NCBI GenBank assembly: GCA_963747535.1
Contig: CAVVFX010000021.1
Coordinates: forward strand, 124,001 to 188,000
Length of the DNA stretch: 64,000 nucleotides
Source of the DNA: CAVVFX01 sp963747535
Lineage (GTDB): Bacteria; Acidobacteriota; Terriglobia; Bryobacterales; Bryobacteraceae
Direction of reading: 5' to 3'
Shown here one piece after another: positions 27,568 through 35,928 of this stretch. Both the position numbers and the translations under genes were made by a program. Each line of letters opens with the position of its first letter. Positions within the stretch are counted from its first letter, which is position 1. Below the pieces are notes generated by a model. It ran no database searches and had not been told where the DNA came from. It saw nothing but the letters and a program-made list of their open reading frames with translations.

Positions 27568-28806
27568 ATGAAAAAACTCAACAATCTAACGACCTGGATT
27601 CTCACCGCGCTGGTAGCGGGTATCGTCTTTGGAGCGGTACTTCCCGGACCGGCTAAAGACTGCGCCATTTTGGGGACGATTTTCCTGCGGCTGATCAAAT
27701 CGATCATCGCGCCTTTGCTATTCGCGACGCTGGTTCACGGCATTGCCGGAACCGGGAACGTCAAGACTATGGGACGCATCGGCGGGAAGGCGATTCTGTA
27801 CTTCGAGATCGTCACCACGATCGCCTTATTCGTGGGCTTGGGCGCTGCCAACCTGATTCAACCTGGAATCGGGGTGGAACTCCAAAAGGGCGGCGCGCCG
27901 GGAGTGGTTGCGACCAACACCAGCCTCCTCGGCATCCTGGAGCACACCTTCCCGACCAGCATCATCGATTCCATGGCAAAGGGCGAAGTTCTGCAGATCG
28001 TGGTCTTTGCCTTTATTTTCGGGACGGCCTGCGCGTCCATCGGCCTGAAGGCGCGCCCGGTGGTGGAGTTTTGCGAATCGCTGGCCGAGGTGATGTTCCG
28101 CTATACCAACTACGTCATGCTGTTCGCGCCGTTCGGGGTTTTCGGCGCGATGGCCGCAACCATTGGTGACAAGGGCTTAGGGGTGATGGTCAATCTCGGC
28201 AAACTGGTGGCGACGCTCTATGCTACGCAGGCTTTCTTCGTGATCTTCGTCTTCGGCGCGGTCATTACGATTCTGCGGATCCCGTTGAGACGCTTCATCC
28301 ATTACACGCGAGAGCCCTTTCTGCTGGCCTTCTCGACGGCGTCCAGCGAATCGGCACTGCCTCTGGCGCTCAAGAATATGGAGGCTTTCGGCGTGCCGGA
28401 ACACATAGTCTGTTTCGTGCTGCCGACGGGATACAGCTTCAATCTGGACGGTTCTACGCTCTATCTATCGCTGGCGGCGATGTTCATCGCGCAGGCTGCA
28501 GGAGTGCATCTGGCGTTCAGTACGCAGTTGGTCATGATGCTGACGCTGATGCTGACCAGCAAAGGCGTGGCCGGGGTCCCTCGTGCGTCGCTGGTGATTC
28601 TAGCGGGCACGCTGTCGACGTTCAATCTGCCGGTCGAAGGCATCGCCGTGATTCTGGGGGTCGATACTTTGATGGACATGGCGCGGACCTCGGTGAATCT
28701 GCTCGGCAACTGTCTCGCGACAGCGGTGGTGGCTCGCTGGGAAGGCGTCGATCTGGTGAACGCCGGCGAGATGAGCGCACTGGGAGCGGCGGCTTCCGCG
28801 GATTAG
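27568..28806 (+). CDS. Dicarboxylate/amino acid:cation symporter (DAACS, GltP/DctA type)
   Basis: A 412-residue inner-membrane carrier taking up C4-dicarboxylates, glutamate or aspartate with H+ or Na+. About eight hydrophobic segments and two re-entrant loops fit the GltPh fold. The HP1 serine motif is SSESALP (variant of SSSS/T) and the TM7/TM8 substrate region includes PTGYSFNLDGSTLYLS. The C-terminal NLLGNCLATAVVARWEG is the conserved TM8 end. It is convergent with the 611-residue protein gene (29-base gap) and divergent from the sugar kinases. Confidence 0.92.
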   Translation: MKKLNNLTTWILTALVAGIVFGAVLPGPAKDCAILGTIFLRLIKSIIAPLLFATLVHGIAGTGNVKTMGRIGGKAILYFEIVTTIALFVGLGAANLIQPGIGVELQKGGAPGVVATNTSLLGILEHTFPTSIIDSMAKGEVLQIVVFAFIFGTACASIGLKARPVVEFCESLAEVMFRYTNYVMLFAPFGVFGAMAATIGDKGLGVMVNLGKLVATLYATQAFFVIFVFGAVITILRIPLRRFIHYTREPFLLAFSTASSESALPLALKNMEAFGVPEHIVCFVLPTGYSFNLDGSTLYLSLAAMFIAQAAGVHLAFSTQLVMMLTLMLTSKGVAGVPRASLVILAGTLSTFNLPVEGIAVILGVDTLMDMARTSVNLLGNCLATAVVARWEGVDLVNAGEMSALGAAASAD

Positions 28807-28835
28807 GTCACTCGACAGCCGTCTTCGATCGTCGT

Positions 28836-30671
28836 TCACCAAAGATATTGCCTGGCTATTTCCCTCTTGTCATAGCCATCAAGCACGTGGACTACGCGGA
28901 TCTTCTTGAGCGTCACAGGCGATAGCTGGCCGATGGGGATGTAGACGATGGTGCGGCCCATGCGGCCGGCCATGGTGCGGAAGATGCTGCGAGGCGGCTT
29001 GGCCGCCACATAGACAACGTGCCGGTGGATGGAGTAATCGAGGCCGGCCATGAGCAGACGCTCCGGTTTGTTCTCGGCAACTTCGTAGTCGGGATCGCCC
29101 CACACATCGTACATGCGGCGGGCGGGAAGGCTCATCAGGAAGCCGCCATACTCGCCGCGGCCGATCCCCGGACCTACCATATTGTCGAACGGGTTGGTCG
29201 AGTAAAACGCCATGTCCGATTCGTTCTGGTGCTCGCCGAGCCAGGTGGTCATGTAGGGGTAGCGGTCGTCCCGATCTTCATCGAAGATCACGATCACCGA
29301 GCCGACGTCACCCTGCACTTTGCCGAAGCTGCGCACGTAGATGCGGCCCGCGTGCCAGTTGCGGATGGTCTCGCGGATATCGATGCCGTCGAGCAGTGAA
29401 GTGGTGAAGGGCTCGACGCGCGAGCGCTCTTCCGACAGGATGCTCTTGCCCTTCTTCTTGAGGAAGCGGCCGTAGTCTTCGATGACAAGATCTTCCGGAG
29501 GGTAGGAGCAGATGCTGTTGCCGTCGAGTTGTTGTGCCCACTCGCCGGGAAACTTCTCCTTCTTGCGGGGCTTCAGACCAATGGGACGCAAACGGCGTTT
29601 GGCGCTGGGCAGCCGCCGCCGCAGCCGGATCTTCCGCGTGTCCAGCCAGACTTCCTCGCCTGAGATGTGCATGGTCGGCGCGTCGCTCAATTCCTTTTGA
29701 TGCGGATAACGGGCCGCTGTCTCCCAGACCTCCCACGCGTAGTTGTCGTCGACCATCGAGCGGGCTGCCACCGTCAGGTCGAATAGGGATGCCGTCAGCG
29801 CATTCGACACCAGCGCGAGGTTGCGAGTGAAGCGTCCGAGGAGGCGGCGCTGCCAGTGGGCGACTCGCTCGCCGGTGTTCTTTTCGTAGCCTTTTTCCGA
29901 TTCGCGAAATACCGCAAGCTGCACGTGGCGCCTGTCGATGTGGGCGCTGTCGACCATGGTAAGCCGGAATTCTTCGTAGCGCGCCTGCAGAAAGGGATAT
30001 TCGAGGGTCACTTCGGAGAGGCAGCCGGGATGCGGGTTGACCAACTGAATGCCCTCGCGCCTGCGCCGCGCCATGGGCTGCGCCTGCGGACGCTCCATCG
30101 CATCGAGTACGGGGTCGACCAGGTTCAGGGAGACCACTACCATCACGCGCGCCAGCGGATCGGTTCCTTGCAGCTTCCACGCGATTCCATCGGCGTGCCG
30201 TTCGAGTTGCTCCGACCGGGGTTGCGGATATACGCGATAGGCTTCAACGTACCTGTCGAGGGAAATGTGCCGCAACGCGTAGGTGTCGGGGTAGGCGTCC
30301 GGAAGATGCGGGCGCTCGCCCAGATCCGGGTCGATGAACTCGACCTGCGCACCGATCTCGCGGGCTGTTCGGATGGCTTCGGTGAACGGATCGCAGGGCT
30401 CGACCGGGATGTAGATCGCCTGGTCCTCTTTTTGTTCATCGGCGTAGAAGATGACCGAAATCTGAGGCAGGCGCCGAATCGCCCACAGGTATGATTCCTC
30501 CAGCGTCGAGGGCAGTTCCACCGCGACCACCTGAGGGCGATCGCGTAGGATGGCCTCGCGGACGGCGATGGCGAATTCCATGCGTCCGGGCGCCACCGGG
30601 AAGTAAGTGAAGCGGCCGCGGCGCAGCGTGCCGAAATCGTCAGGAAGGGACGGGACGGTTTCGCCGGACAT
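28836..30671 (-). CDS. MoxR-associated protein with TraB/ChaN-like N-terminal domain (DUF5682-like), unknown function
   Basis: 611 residues, no signal peptide. The N-terminal 120 residues read like the TraB/ChaN/EreA-type (Tiki) fold: ILRDRPQVVAVELPSTLEES with E52, then a hydrophobic strand (ISVIFYAD), AIYIPVEPCDPFTEAIRTAR and GAQVEFIDPDLGERP (D114, D116). This layout recalls DUF5682 proteins that accompany MoxR ATPases, but the usual first GxxH motif is replaced (FPVAPGR). The central and C-terminal regions (DRYPYMTTWLGEHQNES, then GPGIGRGEYGGFLMSLPARR) match no domain I know. Its start lies inside the MoxR gene (32-base overlap), indicating a partner of that ATPase. Function unknown. Confidence 0.7.
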   Translation of the reverse strand: MSGETVPSLPDDFGTLRRGRFTYFPVAPGRMEFAIAVREAILRDRPQVVAVELPSTLEESYLWAIRRLPQISVIFYADEQKEDQAIYIPVEPCDPFTEAIRTAREIGAQVEFIDPDLGERPHLPDAYPDTYALRHISLDRYVEAYRVYPQPRSEQLERHADGIAWKLQGTDPLARVMVVVSLNLVDPVLDAMERPQAQPMARRRREGIQLVNPHPGCLSEVTLEYPFLQARYEEFRLTMVDSAHIDRRHVQLAVFRESEKGYEKNTGERVAHWQRRLLGRFTRNLALVSNALTASLFDLTVAARSMVDDNYAWEVWETAARYPHQKELSDAPTMHISGEEVWLDTRKIRLRRRLPSAKRRLRPIGLKPRKKEKFPGEWAQQLDGNSICSYPPEDLVIEDYGRFLKKKGKSILSEERSRVEPFTTSLLDGIDIRETIRNWHAGRIYVRSFGKVQGDVGSVIVIFDEDRDDRYPYMTTWLGEHQNESDMAFYSTNPFDNMVGPGIGRGEYGGFLMSLPARRMYDVWGDPDYEVAENKPERLLMAGLDYSIHRHVVYVAAKPPRSIFRTMAGRMGRTIVYIPIGQLSPVTLKKIRVVHVLDGYDKREIARQYLW

Positions 30672-31482
30672 AGCGCAGCGCTTCCTCGCCGAGGGTTTCG
30701 ATCACCGCTGTCTCGAGGGCCAGTTGTTCGTGGCTCTTCTCGGTCGCGAGACTCTTGAGCTTGATAGCGAAGCGCGCGATGTTGATGCCGTCGCGAGCGG
30801 TGTAGCGCTCATCGGCGGCGTGCGCCTGCTGCAGGAAATCGGTGACGTAGGTCAAAATGCGGTCTTCGGCGAAGGGCAAGTTCTCTTTGAGAATCTGGTA
30901 TTCTTCGTCGCGTTCGGGAAAGTCGATGAAGATCTGCGGCTGCAGACGCGAATGAATGTACTCGGGAAGCTCGAAGGTGGACGCGTCGTCGTTCATGGTG
31001 CTGACGAGACGGAAATGGGGATGCGCCTTGATCTTGACTCCAGCGACGACGGATTCCACATAGCGCCGATTATCGAGCAGCGGCGCGAGACTGGCCCAAC
31101 TCTTCTCGCTCATGCGGTTGCCTTCGTCCAGGATGCAGACACCACCCATGATCATGGCCGAAACCAGCGGCGACGCTACGTAGCGCAACTGGCCCACGCC
31201 TTCGATGACCGGCGTGACGAGCAGATCCTCGGGGCGCGTATCCATGGTGGCTTGCAGGATGTACGCGTCGCGTCCCATGCGCTTGGCCGCGGCATAGGCC
31301 AGCGTGGTCTTGCCGACTCCGGGCTTACCGAGCAGCCGCGGGTTCATGGGCAGGTCCTGATCGTTTACTACCAGCCACGCGGCGAGGAGTTGACGCATCA
31401 ACTCGTCCTGTCCCACCCAGCGGACGGGAAGTTCGTCGGGGTGCGCGAGATGGAGCGTTACGCCTTCGAGATCGACTTTCAT
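30640..31482 (-). CDS. MoxR-family AAA+ ATPase
   Basis: A 280-residue AAA+ chaperone-like ATPase. Walker A is GKPGVGKTT (52-60), Walker B GGVCILDEGNRM (about 113-124), sensor 1 lies in RLVSTMND, and an arginine-finger region is near SRLQPQIFIDFPERD. MoxR ATPases remodel or mature client proteins, often with vWA-domain partners; no vWA gene is seen here. Instead the gene overlaps the 611-residue TraB-like gene by 32 bases. Upstream, 88 bases away on the same strand, are the two M16 genes, with a family C repeat in between. Confidence 0.9.
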   Translation of the reverse strand: MKVDLEGVTLHLAHPDELPVRWVGQDELMRQLLAAWLVVNDQDLPMNPRLLGKPGVGKTTLAYAAAKRMGRDAYILQATMDTRPEDLLVTPVIEGVGQLRYVASPLVSAMIMGGVCILDEGNRMSEKSWASLAPLLDNRRYVESVVAGVKIKAHPHFRLVSTMNDDASTFELPEYIHSRLQPQIFIDFPERDEEYQILKENLPFAEDRILTYVTDFLQQAHAADERYTARDGINIARFAIKLKSLATEKSHEQLALETAVIETLGEEALRYVRRNRPVPS

Positions 31483-31490
31483 AGATGGAT

Positions 31491-31522
31491 AACCGCTCCC
31501 TGACGGTCGCGGCTCAGTAAGG
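31491..31522 (+). repeat. Family C repeat copy
   Basis: AACCGCTCCCTGACGGTCGC then GGCTCAGTAAG, the best-preserved family C core. It is followed by two direct copies of CGGATTGGCAA (around 31531-31562). It lies in the MoxR/M16 intergenic gap. Confidence 0.6.
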
Positions 31523-31570
31523 CGTGGTGTCGGATTGGCAAGGCGTCGTTGCGGATTGGCAATATCGGGC

Positions 31571-33034
31571 TCAGTTCGAAATCTCCTTACCGTTGGTATC
31601 GTACACGGTCACGGGACCGTACTTCTCCATGATCGCCTTAATTTTGGCCGCGTCGCCAACCGCGACGATTTGCGCGTTCCCGGGATTGATGTACTTTTTC
31701 GCGGTACGAAGGACATCTTCGGCGGTAACGGCTGCGATCCTTTCAGGATAAGTGTCCCAGTAGTCGGACGGCAAGCCATAGCGTTTTTGGGTAATCGCGT
31801 ACTGCAGGATTTGGGAGGGAGATTCGAGCGACAGCGCAAAAGCCGCAATCAGGGACCGCTTGGCTTCTTCCAGTTCCGATGCGGGAGTCTTATCGGTACG
31901 GATGCGATTCAGCTCATTGAAGAACTCGGTCATCGAACCTTCCGTGACATCAGTCCGAACCTCGGAAAATGCGCGCCAGGGTCCGGCAAACCCGAGCGGC
32001 GTAAAGGTGCTGTAGGCGCCGTACGTGTAACCTTTTTCCTCGCGCAACTTCATGAAAAGACGCGCGGCGCCTCCGCCTCCCAGAATCTGGTTGGTGACTC
32101 GCATGGCTGCATAATCGGGGCTGCGCCGGTCAATCGCGATGTTGCCGATCACGATATTGGTCTGCACGGATCCCGGACGGTTCACCAGGTACACGTGTTT
32201 CTGTTCTACCACCGGAGGGCTCGGCGGCAGCTTCTTCTCGTAGCTAGTGCGCTTCCAGCCGGCCAGCGATTTGTTCAGCATGGCGATAGTCTCGCGTGGA
32301 TTCACATCGCCGGTGATGCCCAGAATGGCGTTCTGCGGCACGTAGCGTTCATGGTGCCATTTCAGCAGATCGGCGGGCGTCATGACCTGAAGAAATTGGG
32401 GTGATGCCGAAACCACGGACGCGGGGAAAACGCCGTAGACCGCGCGGCTGAATTGCTCCGAAGCAAGGAAGCTGGCCTGCCCACGCTGCTGCTTGAGCCC
32501 GATCAGCGCGCGTTGCCGGTAGTTCTTCAGTTCGGCGTCGGGAAACGAAGGGTGCAGCAGCACGTCGGTGAAAAGGGCAAACCATTTGTCAAAGGTCTGG
32601 CTCAGGCCGGAGATGGAGATTTCGGCCTCATTGCCGCCGAAGCCAGAGAAGGCGCGCAGCGACGCGCCGTACAGATCCACCTCTTCGGCAATCTGACGGC
32701 TGGACCGCGACGCCGTGCCCTGCGAGAGTTGCGATGCCGTGGCTGCGGCGAGTCCCGCCTTGTCTGCGGGTTCGTCGATGGCTCCGGCGCCTTCAATGAG
32801 AAGATTCATCGAAATGTACGGCAGCTTGTGATTCTCCAGAATCAACACAGTGAGACCGTTGTCCAGTTTGGCCTCGACCGGTTTGGGCAGCTTGACCTTG
32901 AGCAGTTCCTTGGAGACCGGAGCTTTGTTCTTCCGCTCGACCTGGCTTAACGAAATGCTCTTGTCGTTCTCCTGCGGCTGCTGGGCTAGCAGGACCGCGC
33001 AGGAAATCAATAGAAAGGGGAGTGAGCGGGTCAT
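31571..33034 (-). CDS. M16 peptidase-like protein lacking the zinc motif (non-catalytic partner)
   Basis: 487 residues with a signal peptide (SLPFLLISCAVLLA, about 4-17). The fold follows M16 (LDNGLTVLILENHKLPYISMNLLI, later YVPQNAILGITGDV), but the HxxEH zinc motif is absent: the place reads KAGLAAATASQLSQGT. Non-catalytic M16 subunits pair with catalytic ones, as in mitochondrial processing peptidase and several bacterial heterodimers. The start ATG overlaps the stop of the catalytic gene (ATGA) and has AGGAG 5 bases upstream, strongly suggesting a heterodimer made in equal amounts. Periplasmic location is inferred. Confidence 0.88.
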   Translation of the reverse strand: MTRSLPFLLISCAVLLAQQPQENDKSISLSQVERKNKAPVSKELLKVKLPKPVEAKLDNGLTVLILENHKLPYISMNLLIEGAGAIDEPADKAGLAAATASQLSQGTASRSSRQIAEEVDLYGASLRAFSGFGGNEAEISISGLSQTFDKWFALFTDVLLHPSFPDAELKNYRQRALIGLKQQRGQASFLASEQFSRAVYGVFPASVVSASPQFLQVMTPADLLKWHHERYVPQNAILGITGDVNPRETIAMLNKSLAGWKRTSYEKKLPPSPPVVEQKHVYLVNRPGSVQTNIVIGNIAIDRRSPDYAAMRVTNQILGGGGAARLFMKLREEKGYTYGAYSTFTPLGFAGPWRAFSEVRTDVTEGSMTEFFNELNRIRTDKTPASELEEAKRSLIAAFALSLESPSQILQYAITQKRYGLPSDYWDTYPERIAAVTAEDVLRTAKKYINPGNAQIVAVGDAAKIKAIMEKYGPVTVYDTNGKEISN

Positions 33035-34350
33035 TTTTGCTCCTGCGGCATGGTGATCACGACCGTCTTGTGGGTATCCACCAGGTACTTGCGCGCCACC
33101 CGCTGGATATCCTCTTTGGTAACCTTCTGAACCTTTTCGAGCAGGGTGTTGATCATGTTGGGGTCGTTGTAATAGACGGCGTATTCACCCATTTGCATGG
33201 CGCGGCTCATGCTGCTTTGCAGGCCCGCAACGCGTTCCCGCGCATCGCGCATACGGATCTTCTCGAGTTCCAGGTCCGTTACGCCTTCGGTCTTGACCCG
33301 TTCGATTTCGGCGGACAGGGACTTCTCGATCTCAGTCGGATCAATTCCCGGGTGGACGAACGCGATGAACATAATCAAACCAGGTCCGCGATGTCCGTTC
33401 GAGAGTTCGCTGATCTGCAGCGCCTGCTGCTTCTCTTTGACCAATTTCTGATATAGTCGCGACGACTCGCCGGTAGAGAGAATGTCGCCCAGGACGTCCA
33501 GGGCGATGAAATCCTGCTCATTACTCGGAGGCGCTTTGTAGCTGATGTCGATGCGGGGAACCTGCGCGAATTTATCCTCGATAGTCTTGCGGCGCTCGCC
33601 CTTCTGCTCCGGTTCAGAGATATCCGGTTTCGGGGGCGCGGGCTGGGCGGGAATGGCGCCGAAATACTTCTTGATCTTAGCCAGTGCTTCGTCGGATTGG
33701 AAATCGCCGACCAGCGTCAGCACGGCATTGTTGGGCGCGTAGTAACGCTTGAAGAAAGCTTGCACATCCTGCAAAGTGGCCGCGTTCAAATCTTCCATGG
33801 AGCCGATGGTGGAGTGCTTATAGGCGAAAGTATCGAAGGCCACTTCGTTGTCGGTATCCATGGTATCGCCGTAGGGCTGGTTGTCGAGGCGCAAACGCTT
33901 CTCTTCCTGCACGGCTTTGCGCTGGTTGTCGAGATTGGCCTGAGTGACGGCGAGGGCGCGCATGCGATCGGCTTCGAGAAAAAGGCCCAGGTCGAGTTGG
34001 TTGGCCGGAAGAGATTCGAAGTAATTGGTACGGTCCTCGCTGGTGGTGCCGTTGAAGTTGCCGCCGTTGTTCTCGATCAGGCTGAAGTGCTCGCCTTTGC
34101 CGACGTTCTCCGAGCCTTGAAACATCATGTGCTCGAAGAGGTGGGCAAAGCCGGTGCGGCCTTCTTTTTCGTCGCGCGAGCCGACGTCGTAGGTGATGGC
34201 GAGGGAATAGGCGGGAGCGCTATGATCCTCGGAAAGAATGACGCGCAGACCGTTGTCGAGCTTGTATTCTTTGAACGGGATGTTGAGGGGGCCGGCTGCA
34301 TACGCGAGCATCGCGGACACAGCCAGCGCCGCGGACAGGTATTTTGTCAT
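33031..34350 (-). CDS. M16 family zinc metallopeptidase (catalytic subunit)
   Basis: 439 residues, exported (signal MTKYLSAALAVSAMLAYA). The zinc motif is intact: H70-LF-E73-H74 in GFAHLFEHMMFQGS, with the downstream third ligand in the NYFESLPANQLDLGLFLEADRM region. It degrades or processes peptides in the periplasm. The open frame extends to 35103, but the extra 251 residues are unsupported intergenic sequence; ATG 34350 begins the signal peptide. Coupled to the non-catalytic partner by ATGA overlap. Possibly one transcript continues to MoxR. Confidence 0.92.
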   Translation of the reverse strand: MTKYLSAALAVSAMLAYAAGPLNIPFKEYKLDNGLRVILSEDHSAPAYSLAITYDVGSRDEKEGRTGFAHLFEHMMFQGSENVGKGEHFSLIENNGGNFNGTTSEDRTNYFESLPANQLDLGLFLEADRMRALAVTQANLDNQRKAVQEEKRLRLDNQPYGDTMDTDNEVAFDTFAYKHSTIGSMEDLNAATLQDVQAFFKRYYAPNNAVLTLVGDFQSDEALAKIKKYFGAIPAQPAPPKPDISEPEQKGERRKTIEDKFAQVPRIDISYKAPPSNEQDFIALDVLGDILSTGESSRLYQKLVKEKQQALQISELSNGHRGPGLIMFIAFVHPGIDPTEIEKSLSAEIERVKTEGVTDLELEKIRMRDARERVAGLQSSMSRAMQMGEYAVYYNDPNMINTLLEKVQKVTKEDIQRVARKYLVDTHKTVVITMPQEQK

Positions 34351-35026
34351 GGATGGGTGACTCGCAATGTTAGATGAGAGAGTGTGAACTTTAAGTTTCG
34401 CACAGGCGGAGGGAGAGAAGGCATGGGGCTGCGAATACACGGGAATGGACGCGAATAACGGACTACCGGGTCGGTCCGTGCGCTTCGGTCCCGGGCGGGT
34501 TGGGGGAATTACGGAACGAAAGCCTTGACCGCCAAAGCGCGGACACCCCAGGAAATGAAAATTGGGACCGAACACAGCTCGCGCGAGTTGTACGGACGTA
34601 AAAGAGAAAAGGCAAGGGCCGCAAGGGATGAACACAGATGAACGCAGATAAGCCGAAGATTTGAGGTGACTTGCCACCCTTCTCGCACCGGCGTTGCGCG
34701 ATATTTTCGGAAGAAGCCAGTTTTTTCTAAGTGGTAATAATTTGTTAGAGTTATACGGGTGCTCCGCATGGTGCGCGAGGCCGGGCCGCGGAAAGGCGGT
34801 CGGGACGAGCAATGTTGGCGGCAAATGGCACTCCTCAAATTTGAAAGGTCGCCCGCGTACGAGCGACCGGCAGAAAGGCACACGTCGGGCCGGTCTAGTT
34901 TCAGGTTGACATGCGCGGGCACGGGTTTTGGGGGCTCGGCGGGTAAGTGGCCGTGGTGAAAGGGAAGAAATGAGCGAAGGGGTTGAACTGGCCGGGGAAG
35001 TGGAGTGGGGAGCGCGCCGATTGGAC
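34351..35026. other. Gene-free interval with family D repeats
   Basis: 676 bases with no convincing gene; frames here have mixed composition and no domain pattern. Two family D repeats are visible: AATACACGGGAATGGACGCG plus AATAACGG (34432-34465) and GGGATGAACACAGATGAACG plus CAGATAAG (34618-34655). An AT-rich patch at 34720-34755 (TTTTTTCTAAGTGGTAATAA) could hold a promoter, but no clear -35/-10 pair is seen. Confidence 0.55.
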
Positions 35027-35491
35027 TCACCGGCAAGGCTTGTGTGGCAGACTTTCCAGATCCGCCAAGTCCCTGGCGCGCCCGCTGGCTGCCTTGTTTT
35101 CACGCAGACGAGCCAGACTGATCACCGGAACCGTCAGTTCCTCAATCTGAATCATCTCTTTTTCGGCGTAGCACGATTCGAACTCAACTCCCGAAATAGA
35201 AGTGAGAATTTCGATCCGAATCGGTGGCACGCCCATACGAACCACGTTATTCGGGGCAAGAAACAGGTCAGAAGTCAGCCCCGCGGCGGCGAAGCCGAAC
35301 TCGCGAAGCGCACGCTCAATGGCGGCAGCGTTTTCCGAACTAACGTTGACCCATATATCGAGATCGTTGGTCGCCCTGATATAACCGTAAATCCCGACCG
35401 CGTAGCCGCCAATCAGCAGGTATTCAACGTGGTTCGAGTTGAGCGACTTCAAGAACTCTTTGAAGTCCCTCGCTAGCGCTGGTGTAGCCAT
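35027..35491 (-). CDS. Nucleotidyltransferase-fold protein (DUF6036/MNT-like)
   Basis: 154 residues. The nucleotidyltransferase motif is visible as LLIGGYAVGIYGYIRATNDLDIWV (GG near 24-25, DxD near 36-38), with a third acidic strand at RIEILTSISG. Such small proteins occur as the enzyme part of toxin-antitoxin-like or standalone modules. The frame opens at 35566, but ATG 35491 gives the family-like start (MATPALARDFKEFL). It overlaps the small gene upstream by 68 bases, so the two are a unit. Confidence 0.8.
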   Translation of the reverse strand: MATPALARDFKEFLKSLNSNHVEYLLIGGYAVGIYGYIRATNDLDIWVNVSSENAAAIERALREFGFAAAGLTSDLFLAPNNVVRMGVPPIRIEILTSISGVEFESCYAEKEMIQIEELTVPVISLARLRENKAASGRARDLADLESLPHKPCR

Positions 35492-35651
35492 AGAAGGTCC
35501 TTCGCAAAAGTTCGAGCGCCCGCAGACGCTCTTCGACCGGGCGGGACAACCAGTACCCAACCGCATCGTCCGGATCGGTAAGGCGCGCGACGGAAAACTG
35601 CGTGCGGTCCAGTCGGAACTCCTCGATCCCGTCCTCAGCCGACATGCCCAT
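35424..35651 (-). CDS. Small protein paired with the nucleotidyltransferase
   Basis: 75 residues (or 73 from the second ATG at 35645). The core LDPTDDAVGYWLSRPVEER-like run (here LTDPDDAVGYWLSRPVEERL) followed by RALELLRRTFYGY and a C-terminal LQRVLEVAQLE is a pattern I associate with small proteins next to nucleotidyltransferases. It could be an antitoxin or regulatory partner. It starts first and overlaps the enzyme gene in another frame. No ribosome site is evident. The assignment rests on adjacency and a remembered motif. Confidence 0.6.
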   Translation of the reverse strand: MGMSAEDGIEEFRLDRTQFSVARLTDPDDAVGYWLSRPVEERLRALELLRRTFYGYTSASEGLQRVLEVAQLEPR

Positions 35652-35724
35652 AGCTGTAGTTTAGCGCGCGTGGCAGTATCACTACGTTTCGCGTCGCCGC
35701 CTGTACTTTTTGGGTTGCAGAAAG

Positions 35725-35815
35725 TGCTGCTGCGCAGCCGGACACCGTTGAAAAAACGGCCGCTCGCCTGTCGGCGAGCGCGACAGACGACAAAATACGA
35801 TCGTCTGTCGTACGG
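35725..35815 (+). repeat. Composite family A palindromes
   Basis: Three nested elements: GCTGCTGCGCAGCCGG flank, a perfect hairpin CGCTCGCC-TGTC-GGCGAGCG (35761-35780), and a perfect 10-base stem CGACAGACGA / TCGTCTGTCG (35781-35810) ending TACGG as in other family A copies. It lies upstream of the small-protein gene and downstream of pnp. Confidence 0.55.
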
Positions 35816-35880
35816 AAACCAGCCGATTGTTTCATTCCCGCTCGTGAGCCGCGCGCCACTGGCCCGCGGCTCATAACCTG

Positions 35881-35911
35881 CGGACCTCGAGGAACGATGG
35901 TCTGTTCTACG
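35881..35911 (+). repeat. Partial family A repeat
   Basis: CGGACCTCGAGGAACGATGG then TCTGTTCTACGGG, retaining the right half (ACGATGGTCTG...CTACGGG) of family A, close to the pnp stop. Confidence 0.45.
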
Positions 35912-35928
35912 GGAGGTTGCGGCAGGCG

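Noticed and set aside
34509..35036. 175-codon minus-strand frame in the gap after the M16 genes
   Set aside because: Its translation mixes Pro/Arg-rich and repeat-derived segments and has no recognisable domain or ribosome site.
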